Shown: positions 33,347-43,812 of the stretch, piece after piece
Numbering within the stretch: the stretch's first letter is position 1
Layout: each line of letters starts with the position of its first letter
DNA from: Agapanthus africanus
Lineage: Eukaryota; Streptophyta; Magnoliopsida; Asparagales; Amaryllidaceae
NCBI GenBank assembly: GCA_030015575.1
Contig: CM057339.1
Coordinates: 769,932,809-769,996,808, forward strand
Reading direction: 5' to 3'
DNA: 64,000 bases
Position numbers and translations under genes: made by a program
Notes under the pieces: generated by a model
The model's database searches: none
Told to the model about the DNA's origin: nothing
The model's input: the letters and a program-made list of their open reading frames with translations, nothing else

Positions 33347-34045
33347 AGCACAGGTAGGGGTGGTAATTGAATGAGCCAGCTCGGGTTCGATTAAGGTTCG
33401 GCTCGGTATCAGCTCGTTCAAATTCGGTTCATTTATTAATGAGCCGGACACGAGTCAGAAAGCCTGGCTCGTTTATTAAACGAGCCGGACTCGAGCTCAG
33501 CCAGGCTCGTTCGGTATTGACTCGGGTTCGGCTGGGTTACACGGTTTGAAAAAAACAATAATATGTAATATATAGCAGATTCTATACAACTCTCAGAACA
33601 CTTTATTCAATTAAATGACAGTATATAAAGTGTACTGAGATAAATATAAAACCCAGCACTTAGACCCATTCAATGTCCTAGATGTTAATGTTTTTTAATT
33701 TTTCCATATCTCAAAACCCTGAGTTTTAAGCATTATTGTTAATTATGTTTTTTTCTTGGAAGATACTATTAATATGAGTAAATGAGCTGAAAACGAGCCG
33801 AGCTCACAAACGAGCTCTAAATGAGCTCAGTTGAGCTCGGCTCGTGAACTCGGCTCGTTTAGTTAATGGGCCACAAATGAACCGAACATGAGCTGGGCAT
33901 GTTTAATCGAGCCGGACTCGAGCCGAGCATCTCTAGCTCGATTAACTAAACGAGACGGACTTGGGCCGACAAAAAGAACCACGAGCCGAACTTGAGCCGA
34001 GCTTGGCTGGCTCGAGTTCGGCTCGTTTACACCCCTAAGCACAGG
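33347..34045 (+). mobile_element. E11 hAT-type MITE with 8-bp target duplication
   Basis: A 683-bp insertion (33355-34037) begins TAGGGGTGGTAA and ends TTTACACCCCTA. AGCACAGG is duplicated at 33347-33354 and 34038-34045. The matching site in the E10 3' LTR (about 52826) has a single empty copy. An 8-bp duplication and TAGGGGTG termini fit hAT. The ends are rich in GGCTCG/CGAGCC words in both orientations. No transposase is encoded. Confidence 0.92.
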
Positions 34046-35368
34046 CCAAAGACAAAAAATGTTGAAACTGGACTTAGCCCAATTTTGGTCATAAGTCCTT
34101 GAATTAAATTGACTGAGCAAGATTGCTCTCTTAAATCAATTCACTTCGGTTCGAGGGTACATCTCTGAATTCCTCTGACACCTGTCGTTGTAATCATTCA
34201 ACGTCGTCAGAGAGGTGACGAGTCCCGACGACCATAAACTAAATATGGACCGAGACGTCCTTAAACTAATATTGGACCGAAACGTCCTTAAACTAATATT
34301 GGACCGAAACATCCTTAAACTAATATTGGACCGAGACGTCCTTAAACTAATATTGGACCGAGACGTCTTTAAACTAATGTCGGACCACCACGTCCCTAAA
34401 CTGGAACATGGACCACCACGTCCCTAAAACTGGACCATGGACCGAAACGTCCTTAAACTAACGACGGACCACCACGTCTTTAAACTGGAATATGGACCAC
34501 CACGTCCCTAAACTGGAACTTGGACCACCATGTCCCGAAACTGGAATACGGACCACCACGTCCTTAAACTGGAATATGGACCACCATGTCCCTAAACTGG
34601 AATATGGACCACTACGTCCCTAAACTGGAACAATAGAGCCTCCAAATGCTCTTTTGCCGGATCTAAACGGTCCCGTTTAAGTTGATCTTAGCCCCCAAAC
34701 ACGGCTAACGTATCCTTAAGCATTCAAACGGACTATAAAACTCCAAATCAACCTGGGTTCTAGGGTACATCTCCGAATTCCTCTGACATATGCCGTTGTA
34801 ATCCTTCAACGATGTTAGAGAGGTGACGAGTCCCGATGGCCAGATATTAAATCGATCATCACGTCAAGTTGATCTTAGTCCAAAACAGGACTAACGTATC
34901 CTTGACGAACGTTTAAGTTGATCTTAGCCGCAACGCGACTAATGTATCCTTAAACTAAAAACACCAAACCTAAATCTAAGTAAATACGGATTTGGATTAA
35001 TCCACGTCCTACGGGCGACGGTATTATTCAGTCTCCGTATACAATCCACGGGCAACCACAAATAAAACAAACATACACGACACGAAGTGAAATTCTGGAG
35101 AAGGAGAAAGTTGTTACCGCGATGCGGTAGCGTAATTAACTGCAGGGGCTTACGCCTGAAGGGAAGAGCGTCCCCACAATCAAAAACCCCTCACCCTGAG
35201 GGGGAATCTGACGAAGTCTGCTACATCGGCTGCATCCGTCTAAACCTCCGATACACGGTGCCATAAATCAACTTGGCATCTTCGAGAGGTAGACGGATAA
35301 AACCAAATAGCATCTGCCCCGAATCTCAGGCGAGACGTAAAGTCCAGGCCGCCATTCGGAGGGGAACA
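34046..35368 (+). repeat. E10 5' LTR, right part
   Basis: It continues the LTR to GGGGAACA (35368), giving an LTR near 3.0 kb without the MITE. It contains the 27-bp tandem array, an internal duplication of a GTACATCTC...CGTTGTAAT...CAACG block (34151 and 34760, itself able to fold), and a TATACAATCCACGGGC word (35038) repeated in the element's 3' region. Confidence 0.88.
34237..34645 (+). repeat. Tandem array of about 14 units of 27-29 bp
   Basis: The unit is roughly CCTTAAACTAATATTGGACC followed by a variable six and GTCC. Each unit brings GGAC and GTCC together as a small hairpin around a variable loop (CGAGAC, CGAAAC or CACCAC). The 3' LTR has about 12 units (53026-53370), E9 has an inverted array (29350-29700), and four units lie in the E10 internal 3' region (46915-47015). 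Confidence 0.9.
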
Positions 35369-35373
35369 GATTC

Positions 35374-35392
35374 TGGCACGCCCGGTGGGACC
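35374..35392 (+). promoter_or_regulatory. E10 primer binding site
   Basis: TGGCACGCCCGGTGGGACC lies 5 bp after the LTR. This type of site is usual in Tat/Ogre-lineage elements and is generally attributed to tRNA-Arg. The exact tRNA is from memory of the lineage, not checked. Confidence 0.7.
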
Positions 35393-35517
35393 TTTTCCAC
35401 TTTCCACTCCACACTTCGTGTGTCGTGTTCGCGAACTAATCGCGGTTTACTGTGGTTGCCTGTGGATTCGAGATACTAAGATTTGGTGTCTTGCTCCGTG
35501 CAGAAAACAGAAGATCA

Positions 35518-36156
35518 ATGGCTTTAAACTGCACTGCCTACAACTGCAATTCTCGCTCGGTCCTTGCTGGAGGAGTGACTTATGGGCCCCAAGCGGCCTC
35601 CCTTTTCAAAATGCCGGTGGAGCAGGTGGCTCAAACCACCACTGGACTATTTTTTGGGACCATGCTCCCACCAATGAGCTTCAACGCCCCAATGACATTG
35701 CAAGAAGCTCCAAAAAAGTCGGTCTTCGATCGACTTACCACTGCCGCGACCCCTCTCAACAGGTCGCCCAACTCCACTGCTTCAGGTTTTAGGGGATTAG
35801 GCCAGAGCTCCATCGGGCCCATGAAGAAGCCTGCCATACCAGAAGACGTTATCCCGAAGCAGATAGCCATCCCAGCTCCCGTTCTTGGCAAAGTCACCAA
35901 GGTTGCTTCCCATGCTCGGAAGTCCGCTTCTGACAGGTTGGCCGTCCCCGTTCAACGGACGTCGATCTTTAAAGGACTGGTACCAGCATATTCTGACCAA
36001 CACGGGGGGCATGAGGAGGTCACCCCTATAGCTGAAACAACTCCATTAGCACGACATGCTCGACGTCGCCACTGGCGCCGAGTAAAGAAGGCTGGGGGCA
36101 ACTTCCTCTCTGGATTTACTCCTCCAGCTCCAATGGTGGGAATCAATACTGCTGTT
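35518..36156 (+). CDS. E10 upstream ORF (ORF1-like), split by E12
   Basis: The frame is open from 35452; ATG 35518 has the better context (CAATGGCT). It runs into the E12 insertion point at 36156 and resumes in the same frame at 43813, because the insertion plus duplication is 7,656 bp, a multiple of three. It ends at TAA 43876-43878. The protein is basic and Pro/Ala-rich with no domain I recognise. A separate ORF between the primer binding site and gag is a hallmark of Ogre elements, which supports that lineage. Confidence 0.6.
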
Positions 36157-37871
36157 TGTTCATCACAGAATACTGCATTTTATACCGCCAATTCTTATGC
36201 TCGGTTGTTTATAGGTAGGTACTTTTAATCCGTGTTTGTTACATATTTGCAGGATACAGGTTCTCGGTTCTAAAACGGTGAAATTCATGGAAAACACGAC
36301 AAAATCCGGGTTCCTGCCAACCACTGAGAAAACACGGTCTCCGCTCTTCATCCGTATGTTGCCAGATATCAGTTTAAGAGACAAAATGTCAAATCAATGT
36401 CGCTTTCATGCACAAGGCTCAATGGCAGCACAAGATCCAAGAGATCTACGCGGAGCTCGAGGCAATCATGACAAAAACATCCACAAAAAGTCCACCTTTC
36501 CTCAACAGAAATTCTGGAAGAAATGTGAATGTATTTTCAGAAAATACATATACCAGACAAGAGGGGACAGAAGACCAGGGAAGTACACAGAAGCCCATAC
36601 CCTGACTCCATCATAGGGCCGCGGATCCACGGCCAATAGGGGGTATTGGCGGCGGATCCGCGGCCGTACTGGCGCAACAGACAGTGACTTTTCAGGGGTA
36701 TTCTGGTCTTTTTGTTTGGGTTCTGGTGGTTGCCCTAGATTTCCATTCTCCAGCCTATAAATACTCCAGAATTGAGCTAAGCCAAGGGTCCAATTTTGTG
36801 TCCACTCTTTTGTAGTTTTTTGTATAGTTCTTCTTCTTCTTCTTCTTCATTCTTTTTCCATGAAAATTGTAGTGAGAGCTTTTTGAGTGGGAGATCAATG
36901 AAGATGAGGGTTTTGTATCATTCTCTTTTGTTTCTTCTTCCCCTTGAGATTCTTGCTTTCTCTCGATCATTCAACCTCTTCATTGAGCTTGAATGGTTAA
37001 GGGTTAGTTATTGATCTCAAGGGTCGTATTCTTTCATGGAATTAGCACTTCATTTCACATGCGTTCTCTACCCTTCCCTTGATCTTGCAACCTCTTGATT
37101 GAGCTTGCAAGTTTAAGGGTTGGCTATTGATCACATGCTTGTCTTGAGTCCTAGTTTCTTGTTCTTTTTATCGCTTTTTATTACTTGCTTTTTATTACCT
37201 TGCTTTACTTTCATGCACTTATATTCCATGCACTTTAATTACTTGTAATCTTTTCTTTTCTTTGTTCTTTTCTTTTGCTCTCTTTTGTTCATTTTGTGAA
37301 TGGTTGTAATTATTATTGTTAAGAAGAAATACAGTATTATAAGTTAACGTTTCTTTGCCCATTTCCTTTTCCCGTATTTTCCATTGAACTCCGCTCAAAC
37401 GATACGCAAGCGCTCCGTTAGGCACCGTACCCTGACAAGGTAACGGTGATTCCTAACCGCGACCGGTTGCGTTCGGTTTGGCCGGAGGCGAAAGCAAGAG
37501 ACAAGAACGGAAGGACAAGGGTAAATAAGCCGTATTCCACGAATACCGCGCTTAAATCCCCTAATCCACGTTGTTGTCGATTGCTCTAGCTTCAATTGGT
37601 CAAGATTCGGCTCAAAGGTTTTGAGTACGGACTTCTTTAGCTTATAATCTCGTATCTTTTTCTTAACAACTTTATACTTGCAAATATTACACATAGGATA
37701 GTCTCGAACATACACAAATTCTTTATTGACTCGTCTAAAACAAGAACGGACATACAACCATCTCTCTGTGGATCGACCCGTGCTCAACCTGCTAGCTGCA
37801 TAGCGACACCGTCCTGATCGCGGTTATACTTTAATTCTTTGAACATCCGACACGCCAAAAGCGTGCGATCA
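36157..37871 (+). repeat. E12 5' LTR
   Basis: 1,715 bp from TGTTCATCACAG to GCGTGCGATCA. The TATA box TATAAATA is at 36756-36763, about 90 bp downstream of the GC compound palindrome (36617-36665). A CT-rich leader follows. The 3' LTR copy is 42096-43807. Confidence 0.95.
36617..36665. repeat. GC-rich compound palindrome, E12 5' LTR
   Basis: The arms flank a GGGGG loop. The left arm begins GGCCGCGGATCC and carries one substitution (CACGG for CGCGG) relative to the 3' LTR copy. The right arm ends GCGGATCCGCGGCC. Confidence 0.9.
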
Positions 37872-37873
37872 AA

Positions 37874-37891
37874 TGGCGCCGTTGCCGGGGA
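37874..37891 (+). promoter_or_regulatory. E12 primer binding site, tRNA-Asp
   Basis: TGGCGCCGTTGCCGGGGA starts 2 bp after the LTR and exactly complements the 3' end of plant tRNA-Asp (GUC) including CCA. An approximately 1.1-kb untranslated leader follows, with A/T homopolymer runs at 37945-37990 and 38870-38907 and no other recognisable feature. Confidence 0.9.
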
Positions 37892-38961
37892 GACGGTAGC
37901 GTATTTCTTTTCTTGTTATTCGGGTTAATATTCTTTTTGTATATATTTTAAAAAAAAATTATAAAAAAAAAAAATCTTTTTGTTTTTTTTGATAATTCTT
38001 GTGGGCAAGTGTGCAGATTTTTGCGTATTTGCAAACTGCGATTGTGGGGAGCAAAATGTGCATTCAAGGCAAAGGTAATTACGAAGTACAGTGCCAAAGA
38101 TCCGGGTAGTTTGACCCGCGCAAGCGAACCTTTCAAGCTTACCGGATTTGATACAACGGGGGTTTCCTAACCCAAAACTTAAACGGTACGTACTTTACTA
38201 ACACCTTCTTCTCAAATCCGACGCTTCCAATATATTATTCTTTGCAGGATTCTTTGCAAGTTCGTTAGCAAACGCCAAAATTGACTAACCCGTATTTGTT
38301 GCAGTGCTGTGCTAAAATAAAAAAAAACAATTTTTTGATTCTTTATAGAATTTTTATTGAATTGTGCATTGCATACATTAATACGGACTTAAGGGCAAGC
38401 GAACCCCACAAGATACGGTAAAGGATTTCATCACCTTTTCCGTGGCCCACAAATCACGAATTGAGCATAACGTTTACCCGCACAAATTTAAAAGAAACTA
38501 GACTTTAAGCCTTAAGGACTTCGCGCTCACTAGGAGAAGTTAACTGTGTTTAGAACCTCGCTTAACGGTATATTGCTTACGGGGTGTCTAGGAAAGTGTT
38601 AACGGAGAAACCGCCAAAAGAGAAAGGGTTATTTAATTAAGGAACTTCGCGAAAGCGTTGGAAAACCTCCCGTTATCTCTGCACTTACCTGGCCTCGTGA
38701 TCAGTGTATTTTGAGCCCGTTTCTCGACACAGTTTTACTTCGACAATTAAGTTCTGGAGCAGGTCTAGTTGACCTAGGTGAACCCTAGAACGATTAGGTG
38801 TGTGGTATTTTTGTGTCGTGATTATTTTGTCCATATTCTTTTTGTGTGTATACTTCATTCTTTTGTTAATATAAAAAAAATTAAAAAAAAAATTAAAAAA
38901 AAAATCACATTCTTTTTCCTCTCCTTTTCTCTACCTTTCTTTCATTCTCTCTCTTCATATC

Positions 38962-40641
38962 ATGGGTACTCCACCTCGCAAAACTCTTGCCGAACTTTGG
39001 TACCCCCAACCAGACATTACTTCATACGGTTCTTGCTTTGGCCGAACGTCGAACGATCCCTCCATGCCCAAAGTTTCACTGAAAGATCGCATAGCAGCGT
39101 CTAGGACAAACACTTGCACTCCTCATTCCACTTTGTATCAACCTTTTCAACCTCCCACACCCGCTTATGTTGATGCCCCTTTTGCAAGTCGTCCTTTGTC
39201 CATCGCTGAACGTATTGAACAATCCCGTAGCCGATCTTTCAATCCTTTCACCGCTTCAGATTCTTGGGATCAACAATTCCATTCACCTTCTTATCCCAAT
39301 GTTGATCCCACTCCTGTCCAGCCATTCAATTCCTACCAATCCTACCCTACTTTTGCACCTTCCCTAGACATTGCTTCAGAACCGCCATTTGGGAGTTTTC
39401 AGTATCCAAACAACTTTGAATCTTTTACTGAAACCCCTTCACAACCTATGTCTAGTCTGGAACAGTCGTTGGAAGATTTTAGGGTAGCGTCAAGCCAACA
39501 GATGATGGATTTGAATGCGTCCATGGCCGCCCTCATGCAACCTAGTGACCCGGTAGCTAGTTTTCAACTAGCTCCAACTTTTTCAATGTATGATGAGGCG
39601 GCAGGACAGGCTGTGAATTTGAGTGGAGAGAGTGAGATGTACCCCCTTCCAAATCAAACCTACCCGTCCCAAATTGAATCCCACAACTCCTGTTTTGAAA
39701 GTCTATCGAGTATCCCACATGATTTATCAATTGAAGATAGAATGATGAATGAGTTGTGCGACTTCGTAGTGTTTGATTTGCCCGATTGTGAAGGGTCCCT
39801 TCCAAGTGAAACCATACCTAATCCTTTTGACCTCTACACCTCCATCTTAGAAACAGAATCGATTAATATCCATGCTTTTGATGAGGTGTCAGAGAATTTT
39901 GATTTTCACTTGATTGAGGATATTGACGCCGGGAATATTTCGGATGATGAACCCGTTGATTTGGCTGAGTTTGTCTCTTCAAATCATCATCCCGAGTCAT
40001 TAAATGTTTTTCCCGAACCCCATATGCGTCTGGATTTTGAAGAGAAGTGCATGGATGTGTTAAATTTTGAGGAGAATATTGAGGATAGTTTTGAGGATGA
40101 ACCAGTTTTAATTGATGAGTCGGATTTTCCCATTCATCCTGTCCCTGTCATTGACTGTGTACACCCTCCTGAACTTTTAACCGATACCCCTCCTCGATCA
40201 CTTCCCTCCATTCTTTCCATCGTTCCGACCTTGCAAGAAACCGTCTCACTTTCATTTCGTATGTTTGGTTTACCAAGTTCGGCGTACCCATGGTTTCTCA
40301 CGAATCTTGAGGGATTTGACCCCATTTCTCGACGGGTAAATATATTAGCACAATCGCTTTTCACACATCGGTCATCACAAATTGTGCTAATCTATTTACT
40401 CCATTTGCACTCTCAAGTTCGTATTCCACTTCTTTTTCCCTTCCGCCATTCTTCTTCTTCTCAAATACCGAGACCGTATCCCGCTTCTCTCCGCATATGG
40501 TCTCGCGTATTCTACATCTCTTTTCTCTACGCCTTCTTTCACCAGCCACTGCTTTTTCACGATAAGATCTTTGAATGGTTGGTGTTAACTTTTGGCCTGT
40601 GTAAGGCCTTGTATAGCTTGATACTGTTCTTTCCCCCCTAA
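38962..40641 (+). CDS. E12 559-residue acidic ORF, no gag or pol domain
   Basis: An intact ORF starting MGTPPRKTLAELWYPQ. The N-terminal 200 residues are Ser/Pro/Phe-rich; about 155-200 could form a short helix (SLEQSLEDFRVASSQQMMDL). Residues 250-400 are strongly acidic, and the end is Leu/Phe/Ser-rich. It closes with FFHQP, DK and the peptide FEWLVLTFGLCKA shared with E1. I see no gag fold, zinc knuckle, protease, RT or integrase, yet 559 codons stay open in a recent element. The acidic tail and terminal peptide resemble E1 downstream of its protease, so this may be a relic of an Athila polyprotein or a distinct accessory protein. Function unknown. Confidence 0.7.
   Translation: MGTPPRKTLAELWYPQPDITSYGSCFGRTSNDPSMPKVSLKDRIAASRTNTCTPHSTLYQPFQPPTPAYVDAPFASRPLSIAERIEQSRSRSFNPFTASDSWDQQFHSPSYPNVDPTPVQPFNSYQSYPTFAPSLDIASEPPFGSFQYPNNFESFTETPSQPMSSLEQSLEDFRVASSQQMMDLNASMAALMQPSDPVASFQLAPTFSMYDEAAGQAVNLSGESEMYPLPNQTYPSQIESHNSCFESLSSIPHDLSIEDRMMNELCDFVVFDLPDCEGSLPSETIPNPFDLYTSILETESINIHAFDEVSENFDFHLIEDIDAGNISDDEPVDLAEFVSSNHHPESLNVFPEPHMRLDFEEKCMDVLNFEENIEDSFEDEPVLIDESDFPIHPVPVIDCVHPPELLTDTPPRSLPSILSIVPTLQETVSLSFRMFGLPSSAYPWFLTNLEGFDPISRRVNILAQSLFTHRSSQIVLIYLLHLHSQVRIPLLFPFRHSSSSQIPRPYPASLRIWSRVFYISFLYAFFHQPLLFHDKIFEWLVLTFGLCKALYSLILFFPP
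40570..40608 (+). other. Conserved terminal peptide FEWLVLTFGLCKA (E12 copy)
   Basis: Same 13 residues as E1 2722-2760. Codon differences: TTC/TTT, GGT/GGC, CTT/CTG, TGC/TGT, AAA/AAG, GCT/GCC, all silent. The preceding Lys codon also differs silently. Confidence 0.75.
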
Positions 40642-40683
40642 TCCTGAACTTCATCGCTTAACAGTGGAAACACTGTCTTACTT

Positions 40684-40821
40684 AAGTTTGGGGGGACCCT
40701 TTTTGTATATATTTTTTGTTTTCCTTTTTGTATATAATTTGTTTTTAGGAAGGGCGCCGACAATTTTGACCCTATTGGTGTAGCCTGACAGTGAGGGCAC
40801 TGTCAAGTTTAAGTTTGGGGG
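40684..40821 (+). other. E12 hairpin between two AAGTTTGGGGG tracts
   Basis: Tracts lie at 40684-40694 and 40811-40821. Between them TGACAGTG (40786-40793) pairs perfectly with CACTGTCA (40798-40805) around the loop AGGG. The hairpin ends 5 nt before the second tract, the same layout as in E1 and E8. Confidence 0.8.
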
Positions 40822-42080
40822 TGTGCTCGGTAAGCTTTCTTCCTTCGCATTCATTTGTATATTTTGCATTTGCATACCTTATTTAAAAACCCATAAAAAT
40901 CGAAAAATTTTCCAAAAAAATATAAAAACTTTGTCGTCAAGTTAGCTAATAGGGTAACCTTGATCTTTATTCCAAAAGATTAGTTGATATGATAGAAATA
41001 ACTAAATTCTAGGCTTAGGATTTGAAAACCCTAAAAATAACCCTCATTCTGTCTAACTTTGGTAAGTATACGTCCTTACAGTTTTTTTTTAGAACTAGGT
41101 AATCTTGAGTTCAGTTCTTGAGTTAAGTCAAGATAAAGGGAAAGTATTGAAGCTTTACCGGAGGATAAGTCTGAAAAATAGTTTCTTTTCTTAAGTTCAA
41201 ATTTAGAAAGTATATACCCTACAACTGCACCTACACGTACCTTGAAACTTGGGATAGTAGAGGATACCTAGAAATACTCTTGCCTGAAAACCTAGTATGA
41301 AAGAAAAAACGGTATTTAAAGCTAAACACCAAAAGAGCATATTGAAAAATATATCCGGTCTTGAAAAAAGAAAAAAGAAAAAGAAAAAGAAAAAAATAGA
41401 ATAAAGTCAAGACCTGGAAACTGCTATTTACGCTTTAAGTGTTCACACATTCAGTAATCGGTCATTAGTGCCTCAAGATGCATTAATAATCGCATGAAAG
41501 ATGTGTGAGCAAATCCGTCCATCCTTAATGAAAAGAAGTAGTATTAGGTATTAGGGCAAGGGTATTATAGCTTGAATTGAATTCTTAAGTGTAGGGGTGC
41601 AAATTTACACACACGTAGGGGTATACAATCGATGTTTGAATAAAAGATAGAAATAAAGAATAAGACTTGTGTTTTCTGTAAAGGTGATAAAAATCCCTAA
41701 TTTGAGGTCGCACTTTAGAAGGAAAACTCAGGAGAACCAACATCTTTCTAAACTTTTTGGAACGTATAGGACCTAAGGTTAAATAGATAGGAGGTGTGAA
41801 AAATAAGGGTTGGATATTTCTAACTTAGGATGATAGAATTTCTAACATAAATACTAAACTGTAGGAGTAGAATCAATGTTAACTTATGACACTAGCTTGA
41901 CAGGATTTTGTGGGTAGTATCCGCTGAAAACCATCAGGAGACAACACTCCTCCTACTAGGGACACCTAGAGGTTTAACGGCTTGTTGCACGCGCTCAGTG
42001 CAATCGCGTTCCCTGCGAAAGTGCGGTTAGGATTTTATTTTTTTGTGAATAATTGGTTTTGCTCGGGACGAGCAAAAGAT
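40822..42080 (+). other. E12 conserved 3' non-coding region
   Basis: No ORF is credible. It shares ordered blocks with E1 and E8: GGATAGTAGAGGATACCTAG near 41251-41270, the TAATCGGTCATTAGTGCCTC block near 41455, and the 41885-42010 block with AGGAGACAACACTCC and AGGGACACCTAGAGG. A purine-rich run lies at 41363-41402. Confidence 0.65.
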
Positions 42081-42095
42081 AAGTTTGGGGGTATT
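42081..42095 (+). promoter_or_regulatory. E12 polypurine tract
   Basis: AAGTTTGGGGGTATT immediately precedes the 3' LTR and is preceded by the self-complementary GCTCGGGACGAGC, a stem-loop candidate also found in E8 (CTCGAGACGAG, - strand near 26800). Confidence 0.85.
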
Positions 42096-43807
42096 TGTTC
42101 ATCACAGAATACTGCATTTTATACCGCCCATTCTTACGCTCGGTTGTTTATAGGTAGGTACTTTTAATCCGTGTTTGTTACATATTTGCAGGATACAGGT
42201 TCTCGGTTTTAAAACGGTGAAATTCATGGAAAACACGACAAAATCCGGGTTCCTGCCAACCACTGAGAAAACACGGTCTCCGCTCTTCATCCGTATGTTG
42301 CCAGATATCAGTTTAAGAGACAAAATGTCAAATCAATGTCGCTTTCATGCACAAGGCTCAATGGCAGCACAAGATCCAAGAGATCTACGCGGAGCTCGAG
42401 GCAATCATGACAAAAACATCCACAAAAAGTCCACCTTTCCTCAACAGAAATTCTGGAAGAAATGTGAATGTATTTTCAGAAAATACATATACCAGACAAG
42501 AGGGGACAGAAGACCAGGGAAGTACACAGAAGCCCATACCCTGACTCCATCGTAGGGCCGCGGATCCGCGGCCAATAGGGGGTATTGGCGGCGGATCCGC
42601 GGCCGTACCGGCGCAACAGACAGTGACTTTTCAGGGGTATTCTGGTCTTTTTGTTTGGGTTCTGGTGGTTGCCCTAGATTTCCATTCTCCAGCCTATAAA
42701 TACTCCAGAATTGAGCTAAGCCAAGGGTCCAATTTTGTGTCCACTCTTTTGTAGTTTTTTGTATAGTTCTTCTTCTTCTTCTTCATTCTTTTTCCATGAA
42801 AATTGTAGTAAGAGCTTTTTGAGTGGGAGATCAATGAAGATGAGGGTTTTGTATCATTCTCTTTTGTTTCTTCTTCCCCTTGAGATTCTTGCTTTCTCTT
42901 GATCATTCAACCTCTTCATTGAGCTTGAATGGTTAAGGGTTAGTTATTGATCTCAAGGGTCGTATTCTTTCATGGAATTAACACTTCATTTCACATGCGT
43001 TCTCTACCCTTCCCTTGATCTTGCAACCTCTTGATTGAGCTTGCAAGTTTAAGGGTTGGCTATTGATCACATGCTTGTCTTGAGTCCTAGTTTCTTGTTC
43101 TTTTTATCGCTTTTTATTACTTGCTTTTTATTACCTTGCTTTACTTTCATGCACTTATATTCCATGCACTTTAATTACTTGTAATCTTTTCTTTTCTTTG
43201 TTCTTTTCTTTTGCTCTCTTTTGTTCATTTTGTGAATGGTTGTAATTATTATTGTTAAGAAGAAATACGGTATTATAAGTTAACGTTTCTTTGCCCATTT
43301 CCTTTTCCCGTATTTTCCATTGAACTCCGCCCAAACGATACGCAAGCGCTCCGTTAGGCACCGTACCCTGACAAGGTAACGGTGATTCCTAACCGCGACC
43401 GGTTGCGTTCGGTTTGGCCGGAGGCGAAAGCAAGAGACAAGAACGGAAGGACAAGGGTAAATAAGCCGTATTCCATGAATACCGCGCTTAAATCCCCTAA
43501 TCCACGTTGTTGCCGATTGCTCTAGCTTCAATTGGTCAAGATTCGGCTCAAAGGTTTTGAGTACGGACTTCTTTAGCTTATAATCTCGTATCTTTTTCTT
43601 AACAACTTTATACTTGCAAATATTACACATAGGATAGTCTCGAACATACACAAATTCTTTATTGACTCGTCTAAAACAAGAACGGACATACAACCATCTC
43701 CCTGTGGATCGACCTGTGCTCAACCGGCTAGCTGCATAGCGACACCGTCCTGATCGCGGTTATACTTTAATTCTTTGAACATCCGACACGCCAAAAGCGT
43801 GCGATCA
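42096..43807 (+). repeat. E12 3' LTR
   Basis: 1,712 bp, nearly identical to 36157-37871. TATA box at 42695-42702. In this copy both arms of the GC palindrome are intact (42556-42605). Confidence 0.95.
42556..42605. repeat. GC-rich compound palindrome, E12 3' LTR
   Basis: GGCCGCGGATCCGCGGCC (42556-42573) is a perfect 18-bp palindrome. With AATA it forms a 22-base arm that matches the right arm in 21 of 22 positions around a GGGGG loop. The unit could form one long hairpin or two small ones. Confidence 0.93.
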
Positions 43808-43812
43808 CTGTT

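Larger units (their letters stand above)
31680..33354 (+). repeat. E10 5' LTR, left part
   Basis: It starts TGTTTACCCCAATCAGAGC and matches 51152-52840 in the 3' LTR. A TATA box TATAAAAA lies at 32194-32201 and a possible splice donor AAG-GTAAAG near 32293. It contains nine exact CACGTGTCA words and a chain of short hairpins. Ala/Arg/Ser-rich ORFs on both strands at 31814-33021 arise from the GCGC repeats and are not genes. The LTR is interrupted by the MITE E11. Confidence 0.9.
36152..43812 (+). mobile_element. E12 complete Athila-like non-autonomous element
   Basis: LTRs lie at 36157-37871 and 42096-43807, with target duplication CTGTT at 36152-36156 and 43808-43812. It has a tRNA-Asp primer binding site, one ORF without gag or pol domains, the AGGG-loop hairpin, three AAGTTTGGGGG tracts, and the conserved 3' block. 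The LTRs differ by roughly 17 substitutions and a 3-bp indel by eye, so insertion was recent. It must rely on proteins from another element. Confidence 0.95.

Noticed and set aside
34237-34645. CRISPR-like array (27-bp repeats)
   Set aside because: There are no unique spacers, the units are degenerate, and the context is a plant LTR.
36796-37014. Small ORFs in the E12 LTR leader, repeated in the other LTR
   Set aside because: Low-complexity Ser/Phe/Leu reading of a CT-rich leader; present twice only because the LTR is duplicated.
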